A program made the position numbers and the translations under genes. This document shows positions 33,648 through 43,674 of a stretch of 64,000 nucleotides of DNA, piece after piece. Below the pieces are notes generated by a model that was not told the DNA's origin, did no database searches, and saw nothing but the letters and a program-made list of their open reading frames with translations. The first letter of the stretch is position 1; every line of letters starts with the position of its first letter. Location: NCBI GenBank assembly GCA_021732085.1, contig JAKFVQ010000017.1, positions 62,001 to 126,000 of the forward strand, written 5' to 3'. The stretch comes from Candidatus Obscuribacterales bacterium. Its GTDB lineage: Bacteria; Cyanobacteriota; Vampirovibrionia; Obscuribacterales; Obscuribacteraceae.

Positions 33648-34486
33648 GAACAATAGTTCCAGAATATTGGAATATTCCAGAACAAATCAGGGAAAGATTT
33701 GGAGAAACTGCAGGTAGGCAGCGAGCAATGTATGCGGACGGACATTTGCTACTGGTACTACATGCGCCACCACGACGGTCAGACAGAGTTCGAATAGCAC
33801 GACTCTTCTGGCGAGATCCTGAAGGAAACTGGGTGTCAAATTATAATGGAACTGGAGCAGGTGTGCTGCGACGCCATATCGCAGAATACGCAGACCGTGC
33901 TGCCGAGTTGGAATTGCCCCAGCATACGGACCATTCAGCTGACCACTATTTCGAAGCACTAAATGAGGTGGCACCGCTACACCGCGCAGTTCGAAATTTG
34001 CATAGCACTCTGCAACAGGCACGAGAGCTCGTCGATGAAGATAAAGACATTATCGTCGCACGCGATGCAGCCGCGGACATTGAGCGTACCCTGGAGTTGT
34101 TACATCAAGATGCTAAGAATGGACTTGATTATACGATTGCGCAGAAGACCGAGCAGCAATCGCACAGATCATATGAAATGGCTGTCTCCGCTCATAGATT
34201 AAATCTATTGGCAGCAGTGTTTTTTCCTATAACAGCAATCAGTTCGGTCTTCGGAATGAATATTTCATCCGGACTTGAATCATCAGGTAGCTCATCCCTC
34301 TTCTGGGGGATACTGGGAGCTGGATTTGTAACTGGCATTCTCTTGACGAAACTTATTACAAAGCCGACATCGATCGAGCCGACCTCCGCAGAATCGGGAA
34401 ACCCGAAGATGTCGTTACGCTACAAGCCTCAGCAGAAATCGAGTCAATTGCTGAAAAAAAATCGCCTCTCAGGGGCTGTCAACTAG
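33644..34486 (+). CDS. CorA-like divalent cation transporter family protein
   Basis: 280 residues. A cytoplasmic alpha/beta and long-helix region (residues 1-185) precedes two membrane segments (about 188-208 and 218-238). The first ends in the signature Gly-Met-Asn (VFGMNIS) that forms the pore mouth in CorA pentamers. The N-terminal domain is shorter than in classical CorA (316 residues). The tail after TM2 is Lys/Ser-rich and about 40 residues long. GGGGTAAGG lies before the ATG. Transport of Mg2+, Co2+ or Ni2+ is expected of the family; the substrate is not shown here. Translation may be coupled to the leader peptide. Confidence 0.85.
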   Translation: MRTIVPEYWNIPEQIRERFGETAGRQRAMYADGHLLLVLHAPPRRSDRVRIARLFWRDPEGNWVSNYNGTGAGVLRRHIAEYADRAAELELPQHTDHSADHYFEALNEVAPLHRAVRNLHSTLQQARELVDEDKDIIVARDAAADIERTLELLHQDAKNGLDYTIAQKTEQQSHRSYEMAVSAHRLNLLAAVFFPITAISSVFGMNISSGLESSGSSSLFWGILGAGFVTGILLTKLITKPTSIEPTSAESGNPKMSLRYKPQQKSSQLLKKNRLSGAVN

Positions 34487-34553
34487 CCTTTTAATCTATT
34501 AATTCCGAACGTTTCCCTTGGGCGCCGATAGCCTATTCGTTACCTATTGGGTA

Positions 34554-34559
34554 TATAAT
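34554..34559 (+). promoter_or_regulatory. Candidate -10 element of the five-gene secreted/TadG operon
   Basis: A perfect TATAAT, 135 bp before the first gene, in an AT-rich patch. No good -35 is found at 16-18 bp, so this is weak evidence. Confidence 0.25.
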
Positions 34560-34693
34560 TTTGGTCAGGCGTAATCTTGAGAGAACGTTGGCGCAACCGT
34601 GTTGCCAGGTCAGGCACAAAGAGCGCTCTCACACGTTCAGAGATACGACCGCAGAACTTAGCCAATTCCTTCGCGCCAGACAAAGGAAAACAA

Positions 34694-35530
34694 ATGAAAC
34701 GCTCCCACAAAACGGCTCCTGTTTGCATAGGTCTAACTATTCTAGTTTTCTCATTCCAAACGTTCCTTCCTTTGGAAGCGTATTCTACTGAAAAGGCTGC
34801 AAGCGAGGCGGCCGACGGGGAGCATCGTATTTTGTTAATAGGGCTGCCAACAGACGCTGTGCAGCCAAACAAAGCGGCGGCGCCAGCCCAACAGATGCAA
34901 CAGAGCCAACAATCGGCAGCCGGTCAGGCATCACAAAGCCAAAGCAGCAATTCAAATCAAAATAGCTCACAAAATGGCAGTAGCTCGCAAAGTCAGTCGA
35001 GCTCGACGACAAGCCCATCTGGAGTCACCAATTATGGGGGATTCAGCAGCAGTCATTCTAACTCCGGTGGAGGCGCAACCGGCGGATCAAGCGGGGGCGG
35101 ATCGACCACTAGTTCTTCAGGATATCGGGGCGCATCCGGCGGCACCGGCACTTCGCGCGCCGCAGGATCCTCTAGCTCGAATGCAGGCCGCTCAAGCTCT
35201 CCCTCATCAGGAGGAAGTTTCTCCACATCTGGAGGAGGCGGTGGCAGTTATGGCGGTGGCGGCGGCGGAGCATCAGGCGGTCAGGATGTGACCGCAGGCT
35301 CAAGAGGCGGTTCAAGCAACGCTCAAAGATCCAATAGCGGAAACGCAAACAATAGCTCACGCGGCACCACAAAGACAGCAGCAGAGCGTGAAAAGGAAGA
35401 GAAAGAACGCGAGAAAAAGCTTAAGTTGCAACAACAGCAGCAACAGCGCCAGGCGAATCCCGCCTCGACTGTCCCACAACGAAAAGTTGTTGCACCGGCA
35501 AACGCACAACAAACTAAGAAATCCAGATAA
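34694..35530 (+). CDS. Secreted Ser/Gly-rich low-complexity protein
   Basis: 278 residues from MKRSHKTAPVC; AAAGGAAAA precedes this ATG, while the open frame extends 39 unlikely codons upstream. A signal peptide ends near LEAYST. Residues 70-220 are almost only Ser, Gly, Asn, Gln and Thr, then a Glu/Lys helix (KEEKEREKKLKLQQQ) and a basic tail. It could be a flexible surface fibre or linker. It is the first gene of a plus-strand operon that continues with two secreted proteins, a TadG-like protein and a TPR lipoprotein, with gaps of 31, 19, 19 and 7 bp. No family recognised. Confidence 0.72.
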   Translation: MKRSHKTAPVCIGLTILVFSFQTFLPLEAYSTEKAASEAADGEHRILLIGLPTDAVQPNKAAAPAQQMQQSQQSAAGQASQSQSSNSNQNSSQNGSSSQSQSSSTTSPSGVTNYGGFSSSHSNSGGGATGGSSGGGSTTSSSGYRGASGGTGTSRAAGSSSSNAGRSSSPSSGGSFSTSGGGGGSYGGGGGGASGGQDVTAGSRGGSSNAQRSNSGNANNSSRGTTKTAAEREKEEKEREKKLKLQQQQQQRQANPASTVPQRKVVAPANAQQTKKSR

Positions 35531-35561
35531 TCTGGAATAGACACTTCCATGGAGCCCGTCG

Positions 35562-36449
35562 ATGATAGGTAAAAAAATAAACGGACAGATAGCTGGTTTA
35601 ATTGCAGTCCTGTCCCTGAGCAATGTATGCACCGCACAAGCGGCCGAAACCGCAGCAGCGTCAAAGGCTAAAAGTACTGCAGGCGACAACTCCAAGGCTA
35701 CTGCGAAAGCAACTACGGGTGCGAAACCCAAAATAATGCCGTGGAAATCTTTTGCAAAGGGCGCAGAAGACGAGCGCACTTACAACATTTTCAAATACAA
35801 CGTAAGTAAACCGGCGGTCAACGTGACCAATCCCGAAGACTGGCGAAGCTTCGACCCTCAATTCTTTTCAAACAAAAAGAAATTGATCCCTGAGCCAGCA
35901 GTTTCTCAGCCTGCCGGGCCACTGAAGTACGCAAGCGCGGATTTTGGTGCGGCACACGATCCATCAAAAGCTGGAGCGGTAGTTTCATCCGGTAACAAAA
36001 TTGTTTTTGCGCATCAGGGCACACCGCTTTCAAATGGTTGGCTCGCACCGCAAGCTGGCTATGCCTATCAAGTAGATGGCATTCTAGTTTATGGCACCAC
36101 CAACTACACTCCGATCAATTACAACGGCAACATGGACAAATTCATCGGACTGAGCCGCGTTCCTGTTTTCATTCTGTCCTCGACCGGAGAGAAACAAAAA
36201 CTAGACTTGAGCAGACTTGTGTTCAGCGTGAACGAGAAACTGCTTTCAAAACCTCAAACTGTTGTCTATCCATCAGTTATTTACTTAAAGCCGGGCGAGA
36301 CAGCGTCAATTCAAGGTCATGGAAACGTAAAATGCCCAAGACCAGAACAGCCGGAACAGGTCATTTTGCCAACACCAAATGGCGAGCAGACGATCAAAAT
36401 CGTGTGCGCACCGGATAATCCGATCATTCCCGGCAAGGTATCACCCTAA
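35562..36449 (+). CDS. Secreted hypothetical protein of the TadG operon
   Basis: 295 residues. A signal peptide (cleavage near AQAAET) is followed by an Ala/Lys/Thr-rich linker and a globular part from about residue 70. That part has many beta strands: GNKIVFAHQGTPLSNGW, YQVDGILVYGTTNY and a late VVYPSVIYLKPGE. GGAG precedes the ATG. It is the second gene of the operon and, with its neighbours, is probably placed at the outer surface or in the periplasm. No family recognised. Confidence 0.78.
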   Translation: MIGKKINGQIAGLIAVLSLSNVCTAQAAETAAASKAKSTAGDNSKATAKATTGAKPKIMPWKSFAKGAEDERTYNIFKYNVSKPAVNVTNPEDWRSFDPQFFSNKKKLIPEPAVSQPAGPLKYASADFGAAHDPSKAGAVVSSGNKIVFAHQGTPLSNGWLAPQAGYAYQVDGILVYGTTNYTPINYNGNMDKFIGLSRVPVFILSSTGEKQKLDLSRLVFSVNEKLLSKPQTVVYPSVIYLKPGETASIQGHGNVKCPRPEQPEQVILPTPNGEQTIKIVCAPDNPIIPGKVSP

Positions 36450-36468
36450 GGTAAGCGACCACGAGGCG

Positions 36469-37104
36469 ATGAATCTTTTCAAAGTACGACAGGCATTTCT
36501 TCAGCCAAGCAGCATAGCATTTTGTTTCACTCTGCAAGCAATGCTATGCGGCGCAGCTTGCGGACAAGATTTGGAGAAAGACTTCGAGTATCTAATCGAA
36601 GTAGAAGCAAAACCGATGGAAGGATACTTGAAATACAAGGATTCAAAATTCGGCACTTTCTATAAGTTGACAGTTCATTCGTCAGACCTTAAGACAAAGG
36701 AAAAAGTAAAATACGAAGATCTGTTTGTTTGCTCAAAGCTCGGCGAGAAGCCTGCTCTGGTCGGCGTACGTCGCTATGCTGCGTTGCCGAAAGAGATGAA
36801 GAAAAAGCGTGTGGCGACCGTTATCAAACTACCAGAAAAATCCAAGGAAGAAGAGATCATCGCCACTTCCTACGCAGTGCCACCACTAATTGTCGAGCTA
36901 TTTCTGAACGACAACTACGCTGGATCTTTGTATGTGCCTACGGATTCATTCTTCACCTTCAAGCAGGGGCTCAACTCGCAGGGCTTTCAATCAGCTGCTC
37001 AAGCTGTGAGCACAGCGAACACATCTTTGGTGCCTATTGAACTTTTGAGCCAACCGCTAGGCAGGCATGAAGCAATGTTTTACCAGCCTTCCTTGAAGAA
37101 GTAA
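36469..37104 (+). CDS. Secreted hypothetical protein of the TadG operon
   Basis: 211 residues from MNLFKVRQAFLQPSS. The signal-peptide-like start runs to ACGQDLEKD; a Cys just before the end makes a lipoprotein possible, but the lipobox is poor. The mature protein is beta-rich, with YLIEVEAKPMEGYLKYKD, FGTFYKLTVHSSD and ATSYAVPPLIVELFLND. The open frame reaches 30 codons upstream into the previous gene's end, which I discount. It is the third operon gene. It resembles its upstream neighbour in overall plan but not in clear sequence. Confidence 0.75.
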   Translation: MNLFKVRQAFLQPSSIAFCFTLQAMLCGAACGQDLEKDFEYLIEVEAKPMEGYLKYKDSKFGTFYKLTVHSSDLKTKEKVKYEDLFVCSKLGEKPALVGVRRYAALPKEMKKKRVATVIKLPEKSKEEEIIATSYAVPPLIVELFLNDNYAGSLYVPTDSFFTFKQGLNSQGFQSAAQAVSTANTSLVPIELLSQPLGRHEAMFYQPSLKK

Positions 37105-37123
37105 CCTTTCGGAATTCAAAGTA

Positions 37124-38074
37124 ATGAGACATCGACTACTCAAGAGAAATAGAGGCAATATCCTCATTATCTGTGCCGCAATCGGATTCGTTATCCTCGT
37201 AATCGGTCTTTGGGCTCTGGATGTATTTTGGTTGCACCTATTAAATGCCAAGGAACTAAGCGCAGCCGAAAAGGTAGCAATGGCAGCTGCCGTAGCACTA
37301 AACAAGGACGACAGCATTGGCCAAATGAATTTCACGCTGGCACATTCCAGGGAATTGATGGCCTGCCTTAGATTCAACGAAGCAATGGCGGAGCGCGATC
37401 ATGAAACACTCAAATTGCTTGCTCACGATCTGGCACAGAAAGCGCACGACAACGCAGCAATACTTGCTGCCGAGCGTAAAGCTTTGGAATCGGAAAGAAT
37501 AGCTCAATCAGTAAAGGCAGCACAAGACGCATTAAGTTCAGCTGGTTCTCCGGGTGCAGCAAGGATGGCGGGAGTCGCGACGTCCGGCGCAAGTATCATG
37601 ATGGATAAGTGCTCATTCGGCTGTGCTAAAGCGAACCCCTCCGGCGCTGATAGCGAAGACAACATTAGCAGCTCGAACGTGGAGCCCAGCAAATATTTTT
37701 TCGATGATACAGTCGATAAAATGCTCGTCCAGTACGACAAGAAATTCGTAGACACTACAGGCAATTACTATAAGGGAAATTGTCACGTACCGCTCGACCT
37801 GAATTTTCCCGGTGGTGGTGATGATTCCGATTTGCAATTTCCTCTATCTTCGCTCCCACCTTGCATAAACAATTACACGTCACCGCCCAGACTAATGCAG
37901 GGTTCTGAATTTAGTAAGATGGCGGCTTTCAGTGAGAGTTCGTCGCCGCAGTACATTCCCACTGCAGTTTATATTGTCCTTAAACTTGATGTAAAAGACA
38001 CCAAAAGCGGTGCAGGTACGCAGTTGATGGCACCCGGAATAGCCCTTACTGCTGGCGGCACGCCACCGCCATAG
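37124..38074 (+). CDS. TadG-like pseudopilin / envelope protein
   Basis: 316 residues. After a short basic start (RHRLLKRNRGN) comes one membrane segment (about 13-37), followed by LLNAKELSAAEKVAMAAAVALNKDD. That is the arrangement of TadG and related Tad-pilus proteins, which have a single N-terminal anchor and a large periplasmic part. The rest has a Lys/Ala helical region (80-140) and a Cys-bearing globular C-terminus. It is the fourth gene of the operon. The minus strand nearby carries two TadE-like genes, so the two operons are likely parts of one system. No CpaF ATPase or TadB/C gene is in the window. Confidence 0.7.
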   Translation: MRHRLLKRNRGNILIICAAIGFVILVIGLWALDVFWLHLLNAKELSAAEKVAMAAAVALNKDDSIGQMNFTLAHSRELMACLRFNEAMAERDHETLKLLAHDLAQKAHDNAAILAAERKALESERIAQSVKAAQDALSSAGSPGAARMAGVATSGASIMMDKCSFGCAKANPSGADSEDNISSSNVEPSKYFFDDTVDKMLVQYDKKFVDTTGNYYKGNCHVPLDLNFPGGGDDSDLQFPLSSLPPCINNYTSPPRLMQGSEFSKMAAFSESSSPQYIPTAVYIVLKLDVKDTKSGAGTQLMAPGIALTAGGTPPP

Positions 38075-38081
38075 GTAAGCA

Positions 38082-39863
38082 ATGAGATCATTTTTACGGC
38101 ATCAAATCTTTTGGCGCAATAGTACTCTTTTGCTATTGTCTATTCAACTTTGCGGTTGTGGTGTAATTGAACAGGAGTCCCAAGCCCAGGGCTGGGAGCA
38201 ATGTCGAACGGCAGCGCAGAACTTACTAAAGAAACACAAGAAAAAAGAAGCGCTCCATATGGCCAACGAAGCGGTTTCTTCGGCACAAACATTCGGCGAT
38301 TCTGATTTCCGTTACGGAATCGCTTTATGCGTTCTTGGTGATGTTTTAGCAGCAAACGAGAAAGATAACGAAGCTAAAGCTGCATACAAGAAATCAATTA
38401 AAGTATTAAATAGAGCAGAAAAGATCGCAGCTGCAAAGGTTGAACAAGACAACAAAGTCGACTGGCAGAAAAAGAAACTTAGTGCAGAAGAGTTGGAACA
38501 GCGTGCGAAAAACAATGTTCAGCTTCGTCTGCTTTGGGAAGACATCGCCAATAGCTTCGAACATCTAGGAGATGTTTATGCCGGACAGTCCAAGCCCTCT
38601 GAAGCAGCAAAGAGTTATGAAAAAGCTGCTGAAAAATTCGAGATGGTCATAAACACTGACCTCAAATATTCTAAAACACCAGAACTTATCGTTCAACAAC
38701 AGTTTATCCGCTGCTTGCTGGACTTGGCGCAGTCTGCCTCTGCAAATGGAGATATAGCATTGGCCGATAGCTCCTTCAAGAAAGCGATCGCACAGGCGAC
38801 ATCATCGTCGGTTAATGAGTCTGACCGCATAGCGATAAGAGATGATTATCTGAAGTATCTACAGAAGGCTGGACGAAACAGTGAAGCGGCCAGTTTAGTC
38901 GCAGATGTTCTCTACAACCAGCTCACTGCCGACGGCACCTTAGCGTTATTCGAAGGCGATTTTACTGCCGCTGAGATTTCATACAGGAAAGCGCTCGAAG
39001 AAGCAGCTAAATCAGTTTATTCAGAACAGCGAATTCTAAAAGCCTTGTTTAATCTAATTACCGTGTTTGTTCGAGCCGGCAAAAATGACGAAGTTTACAA
39101 ATGCCTCGGTCTGTCGGATGAGTATGTGACCAAACACCCAACAGCAAGTAGAAAAGACTTCGACCAGATACAAGAAGTCTTAGCCAACTTCTATCTTGCA
39201 GCACAAGTACCTTACCTAGCCAGACGAGCTTTGCTCCTTCAAATGGATTATAAACTTCGCAAGTATGGTCCCTACAGCAAAGAAGTCTGTACTGTCTGGG
39301 CTATGCTTGGTCAAGTAGAAATAATAGATCGAGAGCATCCAAATACTGTTGAGGCCAACAAGTGTGCCAATAGAGCATTGTCCATACTAAGGGATCATTC
39401 ACTAGATCGCAGCTATTATGATGCAATCAACAAAGTAGCTCAGCTGATGATGGGTCTTAACCGATATGAAGAAGCAAGAGAACTTGATCAAAAACTTATT
39501 GATTTGAAGATAACTAGACTCGATCCAGGTGATCCGTGGTTGGTCAGTCTTAAGGTAAACCTCGTGGTTCTAGAACAACGTTTTCACCACAGAGATAAGG
39601 CGACATTACTAATTCGCGAGGTTCTGAAGGACGTCAGTATAGCGACTCCCGATCAGCAGGTGGGAAGCTTTCCTTATGTGGTCTTACTTCTGGCAGTCTG
39701 TGTGCACGAGAAATGGTGGGATATTGCAGAGGAAGTAGCACAGTCAGGGCAAACCATTTTGAGAACAAGTCTTAGCAATACATTTCCTTCACCTACAGCA
39801 GAAGAAAGCTGGCACAGAGATATGGCGGTATTGCAGAAGGCATTGAACAAAAAGTTTAGCTAG
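38082..39863 (+). CDS. TPR-repeat lipoprotein
   Basis: 593 residues. The signal sequence ends in SIQLCGCGV, a plausible lipobox with lipidated Cys26. The mature protein is a long array of helical TPR-type repeats, among them HLGDVYAGQSKPSEAAKSYEKA, and KKAIAQATSS, YRKALEEAAKS. AGGTAAG lies before the ATG. Last gene of the plus-strand operon, only 11 bp from the end of the convergent CHAT gene, which also has a TPR region. In Tad-pilus loci TPR lipoproteins (TadD) assist secretin assembly, so this may be the TadD equivalent; that is inference. Confidence 0.83.
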   Translation: MRSFLRHQIFWRNSTLLLLSIQLCGCGVIEQESQAQGWEQCRTAAQNLLKKHKKKEALHMANEAVSSAQTFGDSDFRYGIALCVLGDVLAANEKDNEAKAAYKKSIKVLNRAEKIAAAKVEQDNKVDWQKKKLSAEELEQRAKNNVQLRLLWEDIANSFEHLGDVYAGQSKPSEAAKSYEKAAEKFEMVINTDLKYSKTPELIVQQQFIRCLLDLAQSASANGDIALADSSFKKAIAQATSSSVNESDRIAIRDDYLKYLQKAGRNSEAASLVADVLYNQLTADGTLALFEGDFTAAEISYRKALEEAAKSVYSEQRILKALFNLITVFVRAGKNDEVYKCLGLSDEYVTKHPTASRKDFDQIQEVLANFYLAAQVPYLARRALLLQMDYKLRKYGPYSKEVCTVWAMLGQVEIIDREHPNTVEANKCANRALSILRDHSLDRSYYDAINKVAQLMMGLNRYEEARELDQKLIDLKITRLDPGDPWLVSLKVNLVVLEQRFHHRDKATLLIREVLKDVSIATPDQQVGSFPYVVLLLAVCVHEKWWDIAEEVAQSGQTILRTSLSNTFPSPTAEESWHRDMAVLQKALNKKFS

Positions 39864-39874
39864 GGCTTCAAGTC

Positions 39875-42800
39875 TTACTTGCTTAACCGCTTCCATCCGT
39901 CGCCAACTATAATCCAGGCGGCCCAGTAATACGGTGCCTGCCATTTCGGATTGCTTCGGACCGTTGCTTGTGCAGCTTTCAAAGCCAGCACAGGTGGGTC
40001 ACCTGCAAGCATACGCTTGTAAAATGATTTCATAAGCTCACTTGTTGGCTTATCAGGAACAGGCCACAAGGACAGCATCACGGAATCTGCACCTGCCCCC
40101 ATGAGCGCAGATCTCAACCCCATGACCCCCTGACTGCTGACCTCTCGTCCACGAGCGGTTTCACATGCAGACAGAGTGAGCAGCCGACAGCCCTGCAAAT
40201 TTGCATCCAGCAGATCTTCCGCGGTCAGAAATCCATTCTCTTCCTCCTTAATGGTAGTCCCTCTGGATATGAGCAGGCCAGATTCAATAAGTGGATTTCG
40301 TGTTGGTAAGCTTAGGACATCATCAACATTATTCGACGTGTCATTAAAGAAACCATGCGTTACAAGATGTGCGAGCTGGCATTTTCCTAAGGAATCAATT
40401 ATGTTCTTTCGGGTTGGACGCTGGCTTGGCAGGAAATCACTCTGAATCATGCATTTGTATTGGGCTGTTTGCATAACTGATTTGATTTCCTGAAGCTCAC
40501 CCAAGGAATGCTTCAAGGGTGGAGCCGGTGGATTGTGCTTGCTGTAGTCAATGCCGCCGACGATCAAGATTTCGCTTCGCCTGGAAGCGTTCTCAGCATG
40601 CTGTAAATTTACAAGTTCTCTCGGGCTATCTATTTGAGAAACTTGAAACTCTCTGGTACCTCCATAGCTAGACATCAGAACGCTCCACGGAAGCCTAGAC
40701 AACTGGCTTTCATCGGCAACCCAAAGAGAATTGACATTGACTGGAATCACCTTGCTTAACGGCGAGTACAGCAATTTCGTAAGATCGTTCCAAGGACCGA
40801 TATACTCTGATGAATTAGAATTTGCCGGAAAAATGTCAGAGCGCAATCCATCGAAGCTCCGCCATGCATTTACAGCTGTATCAATAATTTTGCTCGGACC
40901 TAGATCCAACCAACGCAAAGAATTCTTTCCGACTATGACAGCAGCGTAGTGGCTGTCCTTCGCCCAGGGGCTGCTTGCAAATGCATAGAGGTCGAGCAGA
41001 GCTTCGTTTGGTTTTAGAACCACTTGAAGGCTCCGCGGCGTTATAGCCAAACTCTCCGACTGCTTTCCGCGCAGCTTCCTGTTAATTTGCCGCTCAATTT
41101 CCTCTTTCTGCTTTTGACTAGCGCCTGCCACTTCAGGCGCTTCGCCGCTCTGAGCTGACTCAACATACTTGTTTAAGATTTTGCTTGAAAGTTGGCTGTG
41201 GCTAATTAGCAATGCTTTCATTTGTGCATTGCCTTTTTGTTTGATGACTTCAGCACGTAACCTGAACTGTTCAATCAGATAACCTTTCCACCGCATCATT
41301 TCGCCATAAATATCGCTTATGGATGCATCATCTCGGCAAACCGCCAAAAGACCATTCATGTGTCTCTCAATATTGGAGGAAAAAGCGATCTGCTCTGATA
41401 AGGACAACTGCGGCAACACATCAGCCACGTAAGAATTCAGAAACTTGGAAGCTTTTAATACCGTCGCACGCGCCGCATCAACCTTATTTTCTCGAAGCTC
41501 AAAGCATGCTAATGCATCTAAATCAGTCACCTTGTATGGAATAATAAGCGGCTCTGAAAAATTGAGAACAATATCGCATGCTTGCTGAATAGCAATCTTT
41601 GCTTCTGCAAATTTGCCGCATGACGCTTGCAGCATTGCAAGTTCGTAATACGCTTGAGAAAGAACCAATTTAGGATTTCTATCCGCGCGCAGCACTTCGC
41701 TGTCGGCTTTTTGATTTCTCTGGCATATGGCAATTATTTGGTTAAGCAGCTCAAAACTTCGAACTGCCTCTTCGGACTTTTCACTTATTGGATCTCCAGA
41801 ATTCTGTAAGTTCAGCCTCAGCATGCGCGCCAAGTCAAGTGAAGTAGAAGCGCAATACAAGCCCATCTTGCCGAAAGCTTTTTTACGCAAAGCCAGGCAC
41901 TTTTCTTGAATTTCAATCGCTGCAGACAGCTTGGCAGGAGAAGAGGACAAAGCGCGCGCCATTTGCTCTAGCGCGTCGGCCCGAAGAGCTTCGTTTTGAG
42001 GCGTTTCCATAACCTTTTCATTTTTATTCAATACATCGTCGGCCTGCCGCGCCAGCTCAGCAGCTGCTGTGTAATCGTGCTCCGCAAGACTTAATCTGGA
42101 TTCTTCCAGCAAACACATAGCGCGCGAATGCGCTTCACTAACTATACTCACTGAACGCTGCGTGGCAGCCATAGACTTGGCCACAGAAATTATCTCCTTG
42201 GCCTCGGCAAATTCATTCTGGCTCACACAGAGGCGGGCAAGAGTGAGTAACTTGTGCACACTGACCGAAGCGTCAAATAGGCTAAATGGAAGCTTCCTGT
42301 CAATGCTCGTGATGTCTCTGACAATTTTGGACGCCTCGGCATTATCACCGTGCGCCCACAGGAGCATTGCCAATATCTCCCCAGTATCGTGCACAAATCG
42401 GCAGACTCTTCGAACATCGAGAGCATGGAACATGTCGCTCAGTAGTTTGGACGACGATTTTCCGTCGCCTGTCAGATCAGCCTTTTTAAGATCGGCTGCA
42501 ACCGTTTCCCACTTTTTGGCAGCCTGGATCAGCTGCTGATCGTCAGATTGTCCCATCCTCTCAAGAATGACAGCACGCCGGATCTCGCTTTGCAAAGTGA
42601 ATAAATGATCCGCGCCGTAATCTCGTCTATTTTTTTCCAGCTCTTCGGCGTTCTTTTTGTATAAGTCTTCTTTTTTCTGAACCTTTACATCGATTCTGAG
42701 AGATTGTGTATTCTCACCTAGCGACGAAGAAACTTTATGGTGATCCCAAAGGGTCTCCATCTGCTCGCACCTGGCGATTGCCATTTCGATCATGCGTGAC

Positions 42801-43105
42801 TTTGAAAAGGTACCAGTGGAAAGAACTGACTCCGATTCGCTTGGGATCTGGTTTTTATCGACAATAGCGGCCCCGGGAGCTTTCCCTGCACCATTTTTTC
42901 TGCTCTCATTGAGTTGTGTTTTCTTCAAGTCATCGTCAAAAACATCAGTCGAATCATCGACAATGTTGGATGTAAATTTCCAAACTGCAAAACCAGCAAA
43001 ACCAAGAACAGCAACTAAGCTCAGAACAAGCAAAGGCTTGGGAATTTTTCCTAACGGCCCTGCTGAGGGTTCATTTTGCGGTTGATTTTGGGGCGACTTA
43101 TTCAT
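39875..43105 (-). CDS. Membrane-anchored TPR-CHAT caspase-like protease
   Basis: 1076 residues. One membrane segment at about 24-44 has basic residues before and acidic after it, which puts the large C-terminal part outside the cytoplasm. TPR-like helical repeats fill about 120-640. A CHAT domain follows (about 700-1076), with the catalytic His917 in HLVTHGFFND and Cys981 in LSACETARG, then GADSVMLSLWPVPD near the end. CHAT proteases are caspase relatives; Craspase and eukaryotic separase are known ones. Both catalytic residues are intact. The gene is the last of three on the minus strand, 4 bp after the second TadE-like gene, so a protease is made together with two pseudopilins. A periplasmic CHAT enzyme is unusual. 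Confidence 0.9.
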   Translation of the reverse strand: MNKSPQNQPQNEPSAGPLGKIPKPLLVLSLVAVLGFAGFAVWKFTSNIVDDSTDVFDDDLKKTQLNESRKNGAGKAPGAAIVDKNQIPSESESVLSTGTFSKSRMIEMAIARCEQMETLWDHHKVSSSLGENTQSLRIDVKVQKKEDLYKKNAEELEKNRRDYGADHLFTLQSEIRRAVILERMGQSDDQQLIQAAKKWETVAADLKKADLTGDGKSSSKLLSDMFHALDVRRVCRFVHDTGEILAMLLWAHGDNAEASKIVRDITSIDRKLPFSLFDASVSVHKLLTLARLCVSQNEFAEAKEIISVAKSMAATQRSVSIVSEAHSRAMCLLEESRLSLAEHDYTAAAELARQADDVLNKNEKVMETPQNEALRADALEQMARALSSSPAKLSAAIEIQEKCLALRKKAFGKMGLYCASTSLDLARMLRLNLQNSGDPISEKSEEAVRSFELLNQIIAICQRNQKADSEVLRADRNPKLVLSQAYYELAMLQASCGKFAEAKIAIQQACDIVLNFSEPLIIPYKVTDLDALACFELRENKVDAARATVLKASKFLNSYVADVLPQLSLSEQIAFSSNIERHMNGLLAVCRDDASISDIYGEMMRWKGYLIEQFRLRAEVIKQKGNAQMKALLISHSQLSSKILNKYVESAQSGEAPEVAGASQKQKEEIERQINRKLRGKQSESLAITPRSLQVVLKPNEALLDLYAFASSPWAKDSHYAAVIVGKNSLRWLDLGPSKIIDTAVNAWRSFDGLRSDIFPANSNSSEYIGPWNDLTKLLYSPLSKVIPVNVNSLWVADESQLSRLPWSVLMSSYGGTREFQVSQIDSPRELVNLQHAENASRRSEILIVGGIDYSKHNPPAPPLKHSLGELQEIKSVMQTAQYKCMIQSDFLPSQRPTRKNIIDSLGKCQLAHLVTHGFFNDTSNNVDDVLSLPTRNPLIESGLLISRGTTIKEEENGFLTAEDLLDANLQGCRLLTLSACETARGREVSSQGVMGLRSALMGAGADSVMLSLWPVPDKPTSELMKSFYKRMLAGDPPVLALKAAQATVRSNPKWQAPYYWAAWIIVGDGWKRLSK

Positions 43106-43109
43106 CGGT

Positions 43110-43658
43110 TCATTCGTTCAAGAAAAATTGCCCGGTAGCGGGATCTTTTGAAAGGTTTTCCCATGCATAGGAATCCGAAATCGTAGTTCGAAAGGGTGCA
43201 GAAAAACCTGGAATCTCGGATCCGGCGCCGATCAAAAAGAGCGGAGATATCTCCATATCGCAGGTCAGAAGCAATTTGTAGTGATAAGGACCGTTCTTGC
43301 CATCAGGCAGCCAGTCCTCTGTGACTGAGCCTGGTCCGGAGAAGGTCGAGCTGCCACCAGAGCTGTTTGCAACGAGGGCCAGGTTAGCAGAGCGCAGAGA
43401 GACGCCAGTTATAGCATTGAGGCGTGGCTGCAATAAAGATCCACCAGAAAGTGAGGCCTGCGCTTGACTAAATTTTGAACTGAGCGCCAACGTATGGATC
43501 GTTTCCTTCACAGCTGTAGAAGCAAAGAAAGCTCTAATCGGGACAGCACAGAGATCAACAAGCGGAAGCAATACAACAACAACTAGAACCGCAAACACTG
43601 CCGAGAACTCAAGCATATTGGCCCCAAGGCAAGAGCGCGATCTAGATCTCTGCTTCAC
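43110..43658 (-). CDS. TadE-like pseudopilin (second)
   Basis: 182 residues from a GTG start preceded by GGGGAGG at a 7-base distance; the open frame upstream (43 codons) has no such site and overlaps the gene before. A basic start (KQRSRSRSCLGAN) precedes MLEFSAVFAVLVVVVLLPL, with Glu after the cleavage-like position as in TadE pilins. The C-terminal part is Ser/Gly-rich with GPYHYKLLLTCDMEI. It sits between the first TadE-like gene (16 bp) and the CHAT gene (4 bp). Confidence 0.78.
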   Translation of the reverse strand: MKQRSRSRSCLGANMLEFSAVFAVLVVVVLLPLVDLCAVPIRAFFASTAVKETIHTLALSSKFSQAQASLSGGSLLQPRLNAITGVSLRSANLALVANSSGGSSTFSGPGSVTEDWLPDGKNGPYHYKLLLTCDMEISPLFLIGAGSEIPGFSAPFRTTISDSYAWENLSKDPATGQFFLNE

Positions 43659-43674
43659 TTTAACGCCTCCCCAA